Assembly: GCA_016192545.1 (NCBI GenBank)
Contig: JACPTX010000055.1
Coordinates: forward strand, 1 to 42,921
DNA length: 42,921 bases
Direction: 5' to 3'
From: Candidatus Omnitrophota bacterium
GTDB taxonomy: Bacteria; Omnitrophota; Gorgyraeia; Aquiviventales; Aquiviventaceae
A model generated the notes under the pieces. The model made no database searches. It saw only the letters and a program-made list of their open reading frames with translations, and was not told the origin of the DNA. Positions 7,711 through 15,867 of the stretch are shown here, one piece after another. The position numbers and the translations under genes were made by a program. The first letter of the stretch is position 1. Every line of letters begins with the position of its first letter.

Positions 7711-8918
7711 CGGCGTGCCGCGGCGCTGACCGGCCGTCGGCCGGCCGCCGCCGGCGTCGAGGGCCTCCTGACTCGGCCGGCGACGTGGCGAAGGGCGTCG
7801 AGCGCTTGCGCGATCTCCGCCTCGGCCGTGAAATACCCGGGGCTGAGCCGCACGGTCCCGGTCGGGAAGGTCCCGATGGCGCGATGCGCGCCGGGGGCGC
7901 AGTGCAGGCCGGTCCGCACCGCGACGTGGAAGGTCTGAGACAGCATCTCGCCGATCTCATCAGGGGCCACGCCCGGAATATTCAGCGACACCACGGCCAC
8001 CCGGCGGGACAGCACCGCCGGCCCGTACAGCAGAAACCGCCCGTCAGCCTGCAAGCTCACCAGGAGCTGATCCGTCAACGCCATCTCGCGCGCCCGGATC
8101 CATTCGACGCCGAACTGGAGGATGAACCGGACCGCCTCACCCAGCAGCGCGATCCCGAGGGTGTTGGGAGAGCCGGCCTCGAGCCTCAACGGCAGCTCCT
8201 CCGGTTGAAGCGGCGCCTCCGACATGACGCCGGTCCCGCCTTCCCGCCACGGCCTGACGGCCGCCCGAGGGCCGACGTAGAGCCCGCCGGTACCGGGCGG
8301 GCCCATCAGGGCCTTGTGCCCAGGAAACGCGAGCAGGTCGATGCCGGCGGGCTCGACGTCGATCGGGTACGCCCCGGCGGTCTGGGCGGCATCCACGAGC
8401 AACAGACGGCCGGCTTCGCGCACGATCCGGCCGATGGCGGCGATGGGCTGCAAGGTCCCGGTGACGTTGGAGGCGTGGAGCATGACGACCAGCCTCGTCC
8501 GGTCCGTGACGGCCCGGCGGACATCCTGCGGATCCACCAGGCCCTCGCGCGAGGTCGGCACGCGGATCACGCGGATGAGGCCGTCGCGCTCCAAGGCGTT
8601 GAGCGGCCGGTTGACCGAGTTGTGCTCCATCACCGTCGTCACGACATGATCGCCCGGCTGCAGCACGCCTTTGATCGCCATGTTGAGGGCGTCGGTGGCG
8701 TTCAAGGCGAACACGATGCGACGGGGATCAGACGCGCCGAACAGCTCCGCGACGACGCGGCGGGTCGCCTCGATCACGGCCTCGGCCTGCCGCGCCATCT
8801 CGTGGCTGCCGCGGCCCGGACAGGCGCCGTATTCTTCCAGGAACCCCCGGATCCGCTCGTACACCCGCGGAGGCTTTGGAAATGACGTGGCGGCGTTATC
8901 CAGATAGACCGCGGGCAT
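7707..8918 (-). CDS. Cysteine desulfurase-family class V aminotransferase
   Basis: This 403-residue PLP enzyme has the SufS/Csd fold signature: N-terminal YLDNAATSFPKP, VMEHNSVNRPL, the cofactor-binding region DAAQTAGAYP, the PLP lysine in FPGHKALMGPPG, and the candidate catalytic Cys in RTGLHCAPGAH. It is close in type to the EF2568-like subfamily rather than IscS. It likely supplies sulfur for Fe-S clusters of the downstream radical SAM enzymes. No ribosome-binding site precedes the ATG, and the predicted transcription start is only a few bases upstream, so the mRNA may be nearly leaderless. The C-terminal tail after the domain is short, basic and rich in Ala/Arg. First gene of its operon. 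Confidence 0.85.
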   Translation of the reverse strand: MPAVYLDNAATSFPKPPRVYERIRGFLEEYGACPGRGSHEMARQAEAVIEATRRVVAELFGASDPRRIVFALNATDALNMAIKGVLQPGDHVVTTVMEHNSVNRPLNALERDGLIRVIRVPTSREGLVDPQDVRRAVTDRTRLVVMLHASNVTGTLQPIAAIGRIVREAGRLLLVDAAQTAGAYPIDVEPAGIDLLAFPGHKALMGPPGTGGLYVGPRAAVRPWREGGTGVMSEAPLQPEELPLRLEAGSPNTLGIALLGEAVRFILQFGVEWIRAREMALTDQLLVSLQADGRFLLYGPAVLSRRVAVVSLNIPGVAPDEIGEMLSQTFHVAVRTGLHCAPGAHRAIGTFPTGTVRLSPGYFTAEAEIAQALDALRHVAGRVRRPSTPAAAGRRPVSAAARR

Positions 8919-8951
8919 GGACGCAGTGTATCGTACGAGGTCAGGAAGGTT

Positions 8952-8969
8952 CTATGACGGAGGTCAGCT
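8952..8969 (-). promoter_or_regulatory. Crp/Fnr-type operator upstream of the csd/radical-SAM operon
   Basis: The site reads ATGAC-N4-GTCAG with the TGA-N6-TCA core, centred at 8960.5, 42 bases ahead of the csd start. TACGAT (8930-8935) or GATACA (8927-8932) is a possible -10 for a class II activated promoter. That would put the transcription start almost at the ATG. Confidence 0.55.
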
Positions 8970-8974
8970 AGGGG

Positions 8975-10765
8975 TTACGCGGCGCACTCGCCGGGACCCA
9001 TGCCGCCCAGCGAGAAATCAGTCTCCGCGCCCCAGTCGCGGTAGGCCTCGGGCGAGGCCTCATAGGGCGGGAGACCGGTGAAGGCCTCGAACGCCTGTTT
9101 CCAATAGCCGGTTCCGACGCGCAGGGCGAAGGCCCGGAACGCTTCTTGCGGGGACTGGCGGTCTTGGCGGTAGAGCTCGAGCATCCGCACGACCGCCTCG
9201 GGGATGCGGCGCGCCGGCAGCTTGAGGATCGGCTTGCCGAATTCGGCTGTGCCCTCGTCGGTGAATCCCCCGAGCAGCAGCTGGAAATGGGGGACCAGGC
9301 GCTCGTGGATCTTCCGCGCGCCGCCGAAGAAGCCGATGTCCGCGAGATGATGCTGGCCGCAGGAATTGGGGCAGCCGCTCACCTTGATGCGGATGCGCTC
9401 AAGATCCTCGCCGGACAGGCCGGCTTCTTTCAACTTCGCTTCCAGCGCCCGTGTCAGCCCGCGCGAGGCCGAGATCCCTAACTGGCAGGTCTCCGCACCG
9501 GGACAGGAGGTCACGTCGTAGATGGTCCCGGCTTCAGGCTCGGCCAGGCCGAGAGGCTTGAGTTCGCTGTAGAGCGAGGCGAGCTGGTTGTCGCGGATCC
9601 ACGCCAGCGCGAGATTCTGTTCGATCGTGACGCGCAGCCGCCCCCCGCAGTACCGCCGGACAATCCGGGCCAGGGCCCGCATCTGCGCGGCCGTGATGTC
9701 GCCCAGCCGCAGCTTGATCGTCACGACGGAATAGCCGGCCTGCTTCTGCCCCATGACGTTGGTGAGCATCCAGCGGCTGAACAGCCCGTTCACGGAGCCG
9801 GACATCCCTCGTTCCTCGGGACTCCCTCGCTGGCGCTCGGTCGCGGGCGGTTGCTCATCCGTGTCCGTCACCTGCATGTCCGGATAGCTGTACGGCGGCA
9901 GCTGCTTGCGCTCGGCGAACACCTCCTGGCGGAACGCGTCAGGCCCCAGCCGCTTGACGACGAATTTGATCCTGGCTGTGGCCTTGTTCTTGCGGTCGCC
10001 CAGGCGGTCATGGACGCGCACGACCGCTTCGCAGGTCCGCAGGAGGTCCGTCGTCGGCGTGAACGGCTCCAGGAGGATCGCCTGCATCGGCGCGGCTCCC
10101 AACCCGCCGCCGACGTAGATCCGGAAACCCAGCGTCCGCCTGCCGCCCTCCTCGCGGATGGCCGCGACCGCGCCGATGTCGTGGATCGCGGTCCTGGCAT
10201 GATCCACCGGGCAGCCCTCAAACGCGATCTTGAATTTCCTGGGCAGCTTCTGGCTGACCGGGTTGCGCAGGAAATGGCGCGTGACGGCGGAGGCGTGCTG
10301 GGTCACGTCGAACAGCTCGGTGGGGCTGACCCCCGCGAAGTGGCACGCGGTGACGTTGCGCACGCTGTTGCCGCAGGCCTCCCGCGTGGTCAATCCGACC
10401 CGCGCGAGCGCCGCCATCGCCACGGGCGCTTCCCTCGTCGGGATCCAGTACAGCTGCATGTCCTGGCGCGTAGTGAGGTGGCCGATGCCCTTGGAATAGG
10501 TTTCCGCCAAGTCCGCGAAGCACTCGAGCTGCTCCGCGTTGAGCCGGCCCTGCGGGATTTTGATCCGCATCATGTGGATGTCCTTCACCCCGCGGATCCC
10601 GTAGGTGCCGAGCTGCAGGCGGCAGGCCTTGAACTCATCCGGGGCCATCTGCCCGAGGAAGTACCGCTCCACGGCCTGTTGGAACTGGGCGATTTCCTCC
10701 CGGCTGGCCTGCGGCACTTCCTTCAGGAACTCTTCAAGGCGCTTTTGAGCGAGCGTCTCAGTCAT
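8975..10765 (-). CDS. Sirohaem-type ferredoxin nitrite/sulfite reductase
   Basis: This 596-residue enzyme has the duplicated half-domains of the NirA/CysI family. The sirohaem and 4Fe-4S ligands are visible as C421-x5-C427 (SCPGAETCQLG) and C465-x3-C469 (GCPNSCGQHH). It reduces nitrite to ammonia or sulfite to sulfide in the cytoplasm by six electrons. Surrounding nitrite genes favour nitrite, but the motifs do not decide. Residues about 307-322 (ERQRGSPEERG region) form a Gly/Arg-rich loop encoded by a repeat-like stretch at 9804-9845. The start at 10765 follows GAAGGA. It is transcribed from its own sigma70 promoter (10828-10856) and ends 57 bases before the csd start, leaving room for the csd operator. 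Confidence 0.9.
   Translation of the reverse strand: MTETLAQKRLEEFLKEVPQASREEIAQFQQAVERYFLGQMAPDEFKACRLQLGTYGIRGVKDIHMMRIKIPQGRLNAEQLECFADLAETYSKGIGHLTTRQDMQLYWIPTREAPVAMAALARVGLTTREACGNSVRNVTACHFAGVSPTELFDVTQHASAVTRHFLRNPVSQKLPRKFKIAFEGCPVDHARTAIHDIGAVAAIREEGGRRTLGFRIYVGGGLGAAPMQAILLEPFTPTTDLLRTCEAVVRVHDRLGDRKNKATARIKFVVKRLGPDAFRQEVFAERKQLPPYSYPDMQVTDTDEQPPATERQRGSPEERGMSGSVNGLFSRWMLTNVMGQKQAGYSVVTIKLRLGDITAAQMRALARIVRRYCGGRLRVTIEQNLALAWIRDNQLASLYSELKPLGLAEPEAGTIYDVTSCPGAETCQLGISASRGLTRALEAKLKEAGLSGEDLERIRIKVSGCPNSCGQHHLADIGFFGGARKIHERLVPHFQLLLGGFTDEGTAEFGKPILKLPARRIPEAVVRMLELYRQDRQSPQEAFRAFALRVGTGYWKQAFEAFTGLPPYEASPEAYRDWGAETDFSLGGMGPGECAA
9804..9845. repeat. REP-like stretch inside the sirohaem reductase gene
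   Basis: The stretch contains repeated CCCTCG units and resembles a palindromic family seen in many uncultivated bacterial genomes. It encodes an extra Gly/Arg-rich loop between the two halves of the enzyme. The palindrome is imperfect, so this is a weak call. Confidence 0.35.
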
Positions 10766-10827
10766 TTATATCCTTCAAATTCAGTAAACTTTAGTTTTGT
10801 TTTTTGCTAACAACATTGATTTAATTT

Positions 10828-10856
10828 ATCATATATAAATCCGCCGCTCTTGTCAA
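10828..10856 (-). promoter_or_regulatory. Sigma70-like promoter of the sirohaem reductase gene
   Basis: On the minus strand a perfect -35 TTGACA (10851-10856) is followed after exactly 17 bases by TATGAT (10828-10833), five of six bases matching the consensus -10. The start of transcription would be near 10821, giving a leader of about 55 bases. The leader is AT-rich, unlike the rest of the window, and contains the short palindrome AAACT-AA-AGTTT before the GAAGGA ribosome-binding site. No Crp-type palindrome overlaps it. Confidence 0.7.
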
Positions 10857-10862
10857 TGATTT

Positions 10863-12128
10863 TTAGGAAACCCGAATAGGCCGCAGGAGCCGGCGCTTCG
10901 CTTCTTCGTGGACGCGCTCAAAGGCGTCTGGCGCAAGAGGCCGGGCCACGTACGGCAGGATGAAGACCAGCCAGCCCAGTCCGGCCGCCAACCAGCACAC
11001 GGCCGCCACGCCCAGCCATGGGAAGAACGCGGTGGGCGCCAGCTCGGCGAGCACGCGCGCGGCCAGCGCCCCACCCAGGCCCGCCTCGACAACGCGAAAG
11101 ACCCAGAGCGGCTGGCGCAGCCTGTGCGCCTCACCCGCATGACTGAGCACTACCATCGTCCCGACCGCAAACGTCATCAGGCTGAATCCGCCCAGGAACA
11201 CCAGATGGAGCATCATCACCCGGAAGCGCGGCACGATTCCGGCGCCCCACAATCCCGCCGCCATCAGCCAGATGGAGAGCCAGAGCAACCGCACGTACCG
11301 GTCGGGCGGCGCGGGGGGACGATGGAGCTGTGACGTCCACAGAAACTCCCCGGTGAAGACCGCCGCGCGCAACAGGTACGCCGGACCAACCGCGCCGGTT
11401 CCTTCGATCCAAAACGTGGCGAGGAACACCAACCCGGCGAGGCCGTGAAGCCGGATGCGACGGCGGCGGATGGCCTGCGCGCGCCCCGGCGTTACGCCTA
11501 GCGTCGCCGCCCGCAGCGTCTCGCGCCCCATCAGACGGGGCGCCATGAATCCCGCGACCCCGAGGATGATCCCCAACAAGAATCCCTGCTGCACCATGGG
11601 ACGCGCCATTCCGATGACCCAGGACGGCGCGATGCCCGACTGCCCCAGGATCAGCAGGACGCTGCCCGCAAGCCCGCACAGGATCGCGAACGGAATCCAC
11701 ACGAATTCCGTCGGCGGCGCCACGCTCGCCGGCTTGGCGGCGAACCGCCTGCCGGCAAACACCGCAAGCAAGACGAGCAGGCCCGCCAGACATCCCTCGG
11801 CCAGCATCCAGCGCTGTTCCCACAGGGCCGCCGCCTGCATCCCGAGCAACCCGAGCGCCAGCCCCAGCTCCAGGTTGGACGCGGGCTGTGCCGCGGCAAA
11901 CCTCGGCAGCGCCGTCATGAGAAACCCCGCGATGAAGCAGGTCATGTACGCCCCGACCTGCAGGGAGGCGTGATAGAATCCTGAATACGACTCCCGCCAG
12001 CCCAGGGCATACCCTAACCAGTGCCCCACGCCGGCGCACCCGAACACGACGGCCAGCGGGAACAGCACGCGGAACGGCTCCCGCCGCAGATCGCCCCACT
12101 GCACCATGCCGCCCTGCGCCCCCCTCAC
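10863..12128 (-). CDS. nnrS: NnrS family haem-copper membrane protein
   Basis: This polytopic membrane protein of about 420 residues has roughly twelve hydrophobic segments and the NnrS hallmark MLHLVFLGGFSLMTFAVG near residue 310. NnrS is linked to nitric oxide tolerance and often lies beside nitrite and NO reductase genes. A GTG at 12128 overlaps the nirK stop (GTGA), and an ATG at 12107 behind GAGGGGGG is an equally good start. Being translationally coupled to nirK, it probably protects against NO made by NirK. It is the last gene of the long Moco/Tat/nirK operon, and its end nearly touches the -35 box of the next promoter. Confidence 0.88.
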   Translation of the reverse strand: MRGAQGGMVQWGDLRREPFRVLFPLAVVFGCAGVGHWLGYALGWRESYSGFYHASLQVGAYMTCFIAGFLMTALPRFAAAQPASNLELGLALGLLGMQAAALWEQRWMLAEGCLAGLLVLLAVFAGRRFAAKPASVAPPTEFVWIPFAILCGLAGSVLLILGQSGIAPSWVIGMARPMVQQGFLLGIILGVAGFMAPRLMGRETLRAATLGVTPGRAQAIRRRRIRLHGLAGLVFLATFWIEGTGAVGPAYLLRAAVFTGEFLWTSQLHRPPAPPDRYVRLLWLSIWLMAAGLWGAGIVPRFRVMMLHLVFLGGFSLMTFAVGTMVVLSHAGEAHRLRQPLWVFRVVEAGLGGALAARVLAELAPTAFFPWLGVAAVCWLAAGLGWLVFILPYVARPLAPDAFERVHEEAKRRLLRPIRVS

Positions 12129-13189
12129 GGATGCACGAGGCAGCCGGGGCAGGTCACGCCGTCATCCTGCGAGACGTAGAGGTCATGGCGCGGTTCCCCC
12201 TCGACGTTCAGGAAGCCGACCGCGCCCTTCTCGACCCTGAAGATCGCATGATCGACCAGCGTGTAGCTGCCCGGGACCTCGACGCCGAACTCCACGACCG
12301 CAGCACCCCCGGCCGGCACCAGCGTCGTCTGGATGCTGCGGCCTGGCGGGCTCACCAGGTCCGCCTCCCGGTAGACGCGGTCAAAAATTTCCCCGATCAC
12401 ATGGAACGAGGAGATCAGGTTCGGCCCGGCGTTGCCGAAGTAGATCCGGACCCGCTCGCCGGTCTTCGCCGTGATGGCACCCTCCCCGACCAGCGAGCCC
12501 ACGCGGCCGTTGAACACGACAAACCGCGGATGCTCCCGCACGCCCTCGTCGTGAGCATACTCAAGTTGCGTGGCGCCTTCCATGGGCTCCTTCGTATAGA
12601 ACTCGCTCTGCAGCACGTAGAACTCCCTATCCACCTTCAGCAGCCCCTTCACCGGCTCGACCAGGATGAGGCCGTACATCCCGTTGGCGATGTGGTCCAT
12701 GACCGGCGGGGCGGCGCAATGATAGATGAACAGCCCCGGATGCAGCAGCTTGAACCACGCCACCCGCTCCTCCCCCTGGGTCACCGTCGTCACCGGCGCC
12801 CCGCCGCCAGGGCCGGTCACGGCGTGGAAATCCACGTTGTGGGGCATCCCGCTGGCGTCGCTGTTGGTGTGATGGACCTCCAGCGTATCGCCCACCCGCG
12901 CGCGGATGAACGGGCCCGGCACATGGCCGTTAAAGGTCCAGAACTGATACGTGACGCCTGCCGTCAGCTCCGTTTCGTGCACGGAGGAATCGAGATGGAC
13001 CTTGACGAGTGCCGGCGTCTTGCGCGCGATCGGCGGCGGCACCTCCGGCGCAAACGTCAGCCGGGCCTCCTCCACCGGCAACGGCTTGGGCGCCTTCGCA
13101 AGCGCCTCTCCCGCCGTCCACACGCTGAGCAGGCCAATCACCACTATCACCCAGGCAGAGGAGAACGCGCGGAACACGCTTCGCATCAC
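12125..13189 (-). CDS. nirK: Copper-containing nitrite reductase
   Basis: This 354-residue two-cupredoxin-domain enzyme reduces nitrite to NO in the periplasm. It has an N-terminal signal peptide (hydrophobic residues about 10-31, cleavage likely after ALA). Type 1 copper ligands are H117, C158, H166 and M171. Type 2 ligands are H122, H157 and H314. The catalytic Asp (D120 in HNVDFHA) and His (H263 in SSFHVIG) are present, so it looks active. The GTG at 13189 is seven bases after a perfect AAGGAGG, and an ATG three bases later is the alternative. The C-terminus ends with a CPGC motif five residues from the end, which I do not know from typical NirK. It overlaps mobA upstream and nnrS downstream. 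Confidence 0.95.
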   Translation of the reverse strand: MMRSVFRAFSSAWVIVVIGLLSVWTAGEALAKAPKPLPVEEARLTFAPEVPPPIARKTPALVKVHLDSSVHETELTAGVTYQFWTFNGHVPGPFIRARVGDTLEVHHTNSDASGMPHNVDFHAVTGPGGGAPVTTVTQGEERVAWFKLLHPGLFIYHCAAPPVMDHIANGMYGLILVEPVKGLLKVDREFYVLQSEFYTKEPMEGATQLEYAHDEGVREHPRFVVFNGRVGSLVGEGAITAKTGERVRIYFGNAGPNLISSFHVIGEIFDRVYREADLVSPPGRSIQTTLVPAGGAAVVEFGVEVPGSYTLVDHAIFRVEKGAVGFLNVEGEPRHDLYVSQDDGVTCPGCLVHP

Positions 13190-13812
13190 CTGAAGTCCTC
13201 CTTTCGCATCTGCTTGTCCTGCTTGATCAGCAATGCCTTGGCAACATCCTCCCTGGTGTTCACGTTGAACAAGCTTAATTCTTCAGGGTCGAAGTCATGG
13301 ATGTCGTCGGCCTCAACAACAAGAGCGCGAACCTTCGGCACCAACGCCTTCACGTCCCATTGCCGATGGGACAGCTGTCGCTCAATGGCGCCAAGCGCAG
13401 TCTTTGCGTACACGGCGTGGAGCGCCTCGAGCCCCCGCGCGGTCTTCGGGATGACGAGGTCATAGCCATCGGCCTGCCCCACGAGGAAGCGAATGAGCTG
13501 CGGATTCAAAAACGGCGCGTCGCAGCCGCACACAAAGCCCAGCTCATGCGACGCCGCCCGTAACCCGGTATAGAGCCCGCCCAAGGCATGCGCATCCGGC
13601 ACGCAATCTTCCACGACCGTCGCCCTGAGGTGCCGGAAGGCCCGCGCATCCTTCACCGCCACAATGAGCTCATCCGTCACCGGGCGCAGCCGTTCAAGCA
13701 GATGCTCGATGAGCGTGGTGTCGCCCCACGGCAGAAACGCCTTGTCCCGTCCCATGCGACGGCTGTCGCCCCCAGCCAGAATGATGCCGCTCACCCCTTC
13801 ACCCCGCCCCAT
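13186..13812 (-). CDS. mobA: Molybdenum cofactor guanylyltransferase
   Basis: This protein of about 208 residues attaches GMP to molybdopterin, making the bis-MGD form needed by NxrA. The nucleotide-binding signature GIILAGGDSRRMGRDKAFLPWG follows the start directly, and CGCDAPFLNP carries the metal-binding Asp. The start is uncertain: ATG at 13812 or GTG at 13794 (VSGIILAGG) both lie just before the domain. The frame stays open to 13911 only through a palindromic element (13800-13904). The gene's last base overlaps the nirK start. Its place after tatC and before nirK in the Moco operon fits a molybdoenzyme exported by Tat. Confidence 0.9.
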   Translation of the reverse strand: MGRGEGVSGIILAGGDSRRMGRDKAFLPWGDTTLIEHLLERLRPVTDELIVAVKDARAFRHLRATVVEDCVPDAHALGGLYTGLRAASHELGFVCGCDAPFLNPQLIRFLVGQADGYDLVIPKTARGLEALHAVYAKTALGAIERQLSHRQWDVKALVPKVRALVVEADDIHDFDPEELSLFNVNTREDVAKALLIKQDKQMRKEDFR

Positions 13813-13904
13813 GGAAGCCGCGCCTGTGAGGGTGGGCAGAAAAGACGAAGTATTCCGAAGGCTCCTTCCCTGAGACGAGGGCTGTAAGATCATGGGGCGG
13901 GGTT
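13800..13904. repeat. 105-bp element with 13-bp inverted ends between tatC and mobA
   Basis: Arms ACCCCGCCCCATG (about 13801-13813) and CATGGGGCGGGGT (about 13892-13904) flank some 78 bases. The element starts at the tatC stop codon and ends at the probable mobA start, so the right arm supplies the mobA start region (ATG and the G-rich ribosome-binding site). It keeps the frame open in the mobA phase. Confidence 0.5.
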
Positions 13905-14698
13905 CACGCATCGCGGCGAGGCCTGGGTGCCGCGAGCTGAGCGATCCAGATCGAGACTTCGTAGAGTGCGCACATGGGCGCGGTCATCAGCAACAGGGTC
14001 GCCACGTCCGTCGTCGGCGTGAGGATGGCCCCGACCACCAGCATGCCCACCACGGCATGACGCCATTTGCGCCGCAGCATCTGCGGGCGGATCACGCCGA
14101 GCTTCGCCAGCAGGAAGACCGCCAGCGGCCACTGAAACACCACGCCGCAGGCCAGGATCACCATCGTGGTGAACGACAAATACCGGCTGATGGAAATGAC
14201 CGGCTCAAGCTCCCCTCCGCCAAACCCCAGTAGAAACCGGAGCGACACCGGCAGGATGACCCAGTACGCGAACGCGCCTCCTGCGAGAAACAACGCGCTG
14301 CCCCACCAGATGAAGACCAACCCGTAGCCACGCTCCTTCCTCGCGAGGCCAGGCCGCACGAAGGCCCACAGTTGAGACAGGACGACCGGCACGCACAAGA
14401 CCAGTCCAGCCATCACGGCAACCTTCATGTACGCCAGGAGCGCCTCGGGCGGGCTGAAGAACGCCAGCCGCGGCAGCAGGGCTCCGGCCGGGCGCTTCAG
14501 CCAGTCAATCAGCTGGCCAGTCCACGCAAAGCTCAGCCCTGAGCCAAGCAGGATGGCGCCGACGCAGATCCACAGCCGCCGCCTGAGCTCTTCCAGATGC
14601 CCGGTGACCGGCAGGCGATCGTCCTCATCGGGTGGCGGGCGACGCTCCCTCGAGGCTATGGGCTGGCTTGGCGAGGGCTCAGCGAGTCCTGTGTCCAT
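13904..14698 (-). CDS. tatC: Sec-independent translocase subunit TatC
   Basis: This 264-residue inner-membrane protein has the conserved cytoplasmic motif GHLEELRRRL near residue 32 followed by six membrane segments, the TatC topology. It recognises twin-arginine signal peptides together with TatA/B. The start at 14698 is chosen because it overlaps the moaE end by about 20 bases, and residues further upstream in that frame are low-complexity Arg/Ser without support. Its place in the Moco operon, with tatA in the nxr operon, ties it to export of NxrA, whose Tat signal is clear. The terminal basic tail RPRRDA is encoded next to an inverted-repeat arm. Confidence 0.95.
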   Translation of the reverse strand: MDTGLAEPSPSQPIASRERRPPPDEDDRLPVTGHLEELRRRLWICVGAILLGSGLSFAWTGQLIDWLKRPAGALLPRLAFFSPPEALLAYMKVAVMAGLVLCVPVVLSQLWAFVRPGLARKERGYGLVFIWWGSALFLAGGAFAYWVILPVSLRFLLGFGGGELEPVISISRYLSFTTMVILACGVVFQWPLAVFLLAKLGVIRPQMLRRKWRHAVVGMLVVGAILTPTTDVATLLLMTAPMCALYEVSIWIAQLAAPRPRRDA

Positions 14699-15095
14699 TC
14701 GTTTTCCAAATCGGGACGTCTCGTTTGATGGCCTCGATGAGAAATCGGCAGGCCTCAAAGGCCTGCTCGCGGTGAGCCGCCGCCACACCGATGAGGACAG
14801 CGACCTCCCCCACCGGCACCGTTCCCACGCGGTGCCGCACAAGCACCTGGTGAAGCCCCCAACGCGCCTTCGCCTCCTCGATGAGCCTTCCAATCATCCG
14901 ATCGGCCATCGGCTCATAGGCTTCGTAGCGCAGCGCGGCGATCGGGTGATCCGCTTCGGTTCCGCGGACAATCCCGAGGAACTCCACCGAGGCGCCATCA
15001 CGGAGGTCAACAGCCTGCTGCTGCCACGCGAAGCGATCAATGCGATCGCGCGTCAGATAGTCCATCGTCAGCCGACTTCCCGATTCGCCGCTCAT
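14679..15095 (-). CDS. moaE: Molybdopterin synthase catalytic subunit
   Basis: This 138-residue protein is the large subunit of molybdopterin synthase. It transfers sulfur from the MoaD C-terminus to cyclic pyranopterin monophosphate. Family motifs are VEFLGIVRGTE, HRVGTVPVGEVAVLIGVAAAHR and the active-site region KRDVPIWK. The ATG overlaps the moaD stop (ATGA at 15092-15095), which fixes the start and implies coupled translation of the two subunits. The C-terminus overlaps tatC. The motifs look intact. Confidence 0.95.
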   Translation of the reverse strand: MSGESGSRLTMDYLTRDRIDRFAWQQQAVDLRDGASVEFLGIVRGTEADHPIAALRYEAYEPMADRMIGRLIEEAKARWGLHQVLVRHRVGTVPVGEVAVLIGVAAAHREQAFEACRFLIEAIKRDVPIWKTNGHRTR

Positions 15096-15337
15096 CCTCC
15101 GCTCACCGGCGGGATGATCACCACCTCATCGCCGTCATGCAGCTCGGCGTCGGCCGGCACATACTCGCAGTTGACCGCCAGGCGGGAGACCTCAAGCAGA
15201 GGCTCCACCTGGGGGTGACGGTTCTTCAACAACCGGAGGAGATCGCGACCTGTTGCGCCGTTCGGAAGCGGCACGGCCGTCTCCGAGCCGCCGATTCGGC
15301 CCCGAAGCTGTGCGAGGCACAGCACCTTGACAGTCAT
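15092..15337 (-). CDS. moaD: Molybdopterin synthase sulfur-carrier subunit
   Basis: This ubiquitin-like protein of 81 residues ends in the required Gly-Gly (PPVSGG), which is adenylated and thiocarboxylated to carry sulfur. The beta-grasp pattern VKVLCLAQLRG to DGDEVVIIPPVSGG is typical. The ATG at 15337 overlaps the mobB stop by ATGA, like its neighbours; an ATG at 15361 with GGGAG upstream would add eight residues. It is followed immediately by its partner moaE. The activating enzyme MoeB is not in this window. Confidence 0.92.
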   Translation of the reverse strand: MTVKVLCLAQLRGRIGGSETAVPLPNGATGRDLLRLLKNRHPQVEPLLEVSRLAVNCEYVPADAELHDGDEVVIIPPVSGG

Positions 15338-15867
15338 TGACGGGCTGATGACTGCCGACATGGCTCGCGCTCCCTGAGCACCGAAACACAGAAGGTCGTG
15401 ATCTGCTCCAGTTCGGCCGGCAGCAGCGTGCCGGGATGCACCCCAACCCGACAGGCGTCTGCGCTGATCTCAAGACGCTCCCCCGTCCCCGGCTCCAGCT
15501 GGATGGGGGGATGGGCGGCGTCCCGTTTGCAGCCCTCAACGAGGACCAGATCGACCCGGCCTGCCATCGGCTCAAGAGCCAAATCGACCGAGAGCTCTTC
15601 GGGCGTCCGGAGGACCCACGCGGCGCGCTCCGGTGAGATCACCGCGACCGCCTCCGCCCCTGCGTGGGCATGACGCCAGCTATCTGTTCCAGGCCGGTCC
15701 GTTTCGAAGCCGTGGTGCGCGTGCTTGACCGTGCCGACGCGGATCCCCGTTGCCCGCAGTCGTGGGATCAGGCGCTCGATCAGCGTGGTCTTTCCGGAAT
15801 CCGAGGCGCCGACCACACGCACCACCCCCGGCTGTTTCTTGCCGCTACGCCCTGAATCGCAGCACAT
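15334..15867 (-). CDS. mobB: Molybdopterin-guanine dinucleotide biosynthesis adapter MobB
   Basis: This 177-residue GTP-binding protein has a P-loop GASDSGKTTLIERL near residue 20, the following GTVKHAHHGFETDRPGTDSWRHAHAGA block typical of MobB, and VDLVLVEGCKRD (Walker B-like). MobB assists MobA in forming the MGD cofactor. The frame opens inside the end of moeA with a 23-base overlap. It sits between moeA and moaD in the operon. Function is inferred from family motifs. Confidence 0.9.
   Translation of the reverse strand: MCCDSGRSGKKQPGVVRVVGASDSGKTTLIERLIPRLRATGIRVGTVKHAHHGFETDRPGTDSWRHAHAGAEAVAVISPERAAWVLRTPEELSVDLALEPMAGRVDLVLVEGCKRDAAHPPIQLEPGTGERLEISADACRVGVHPGTLLPAELEQITTFCVSVLREREPCRQSSARQ

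Noticed and set aside
10814-10831. An Fnr box in the AT-rich region before the sirohaem reductase
   Set aside because: The halves TTGAT and ATCA are too far apart (seven bases between instead of four), and the sigma70 boxes explain the AT-rich stretch.
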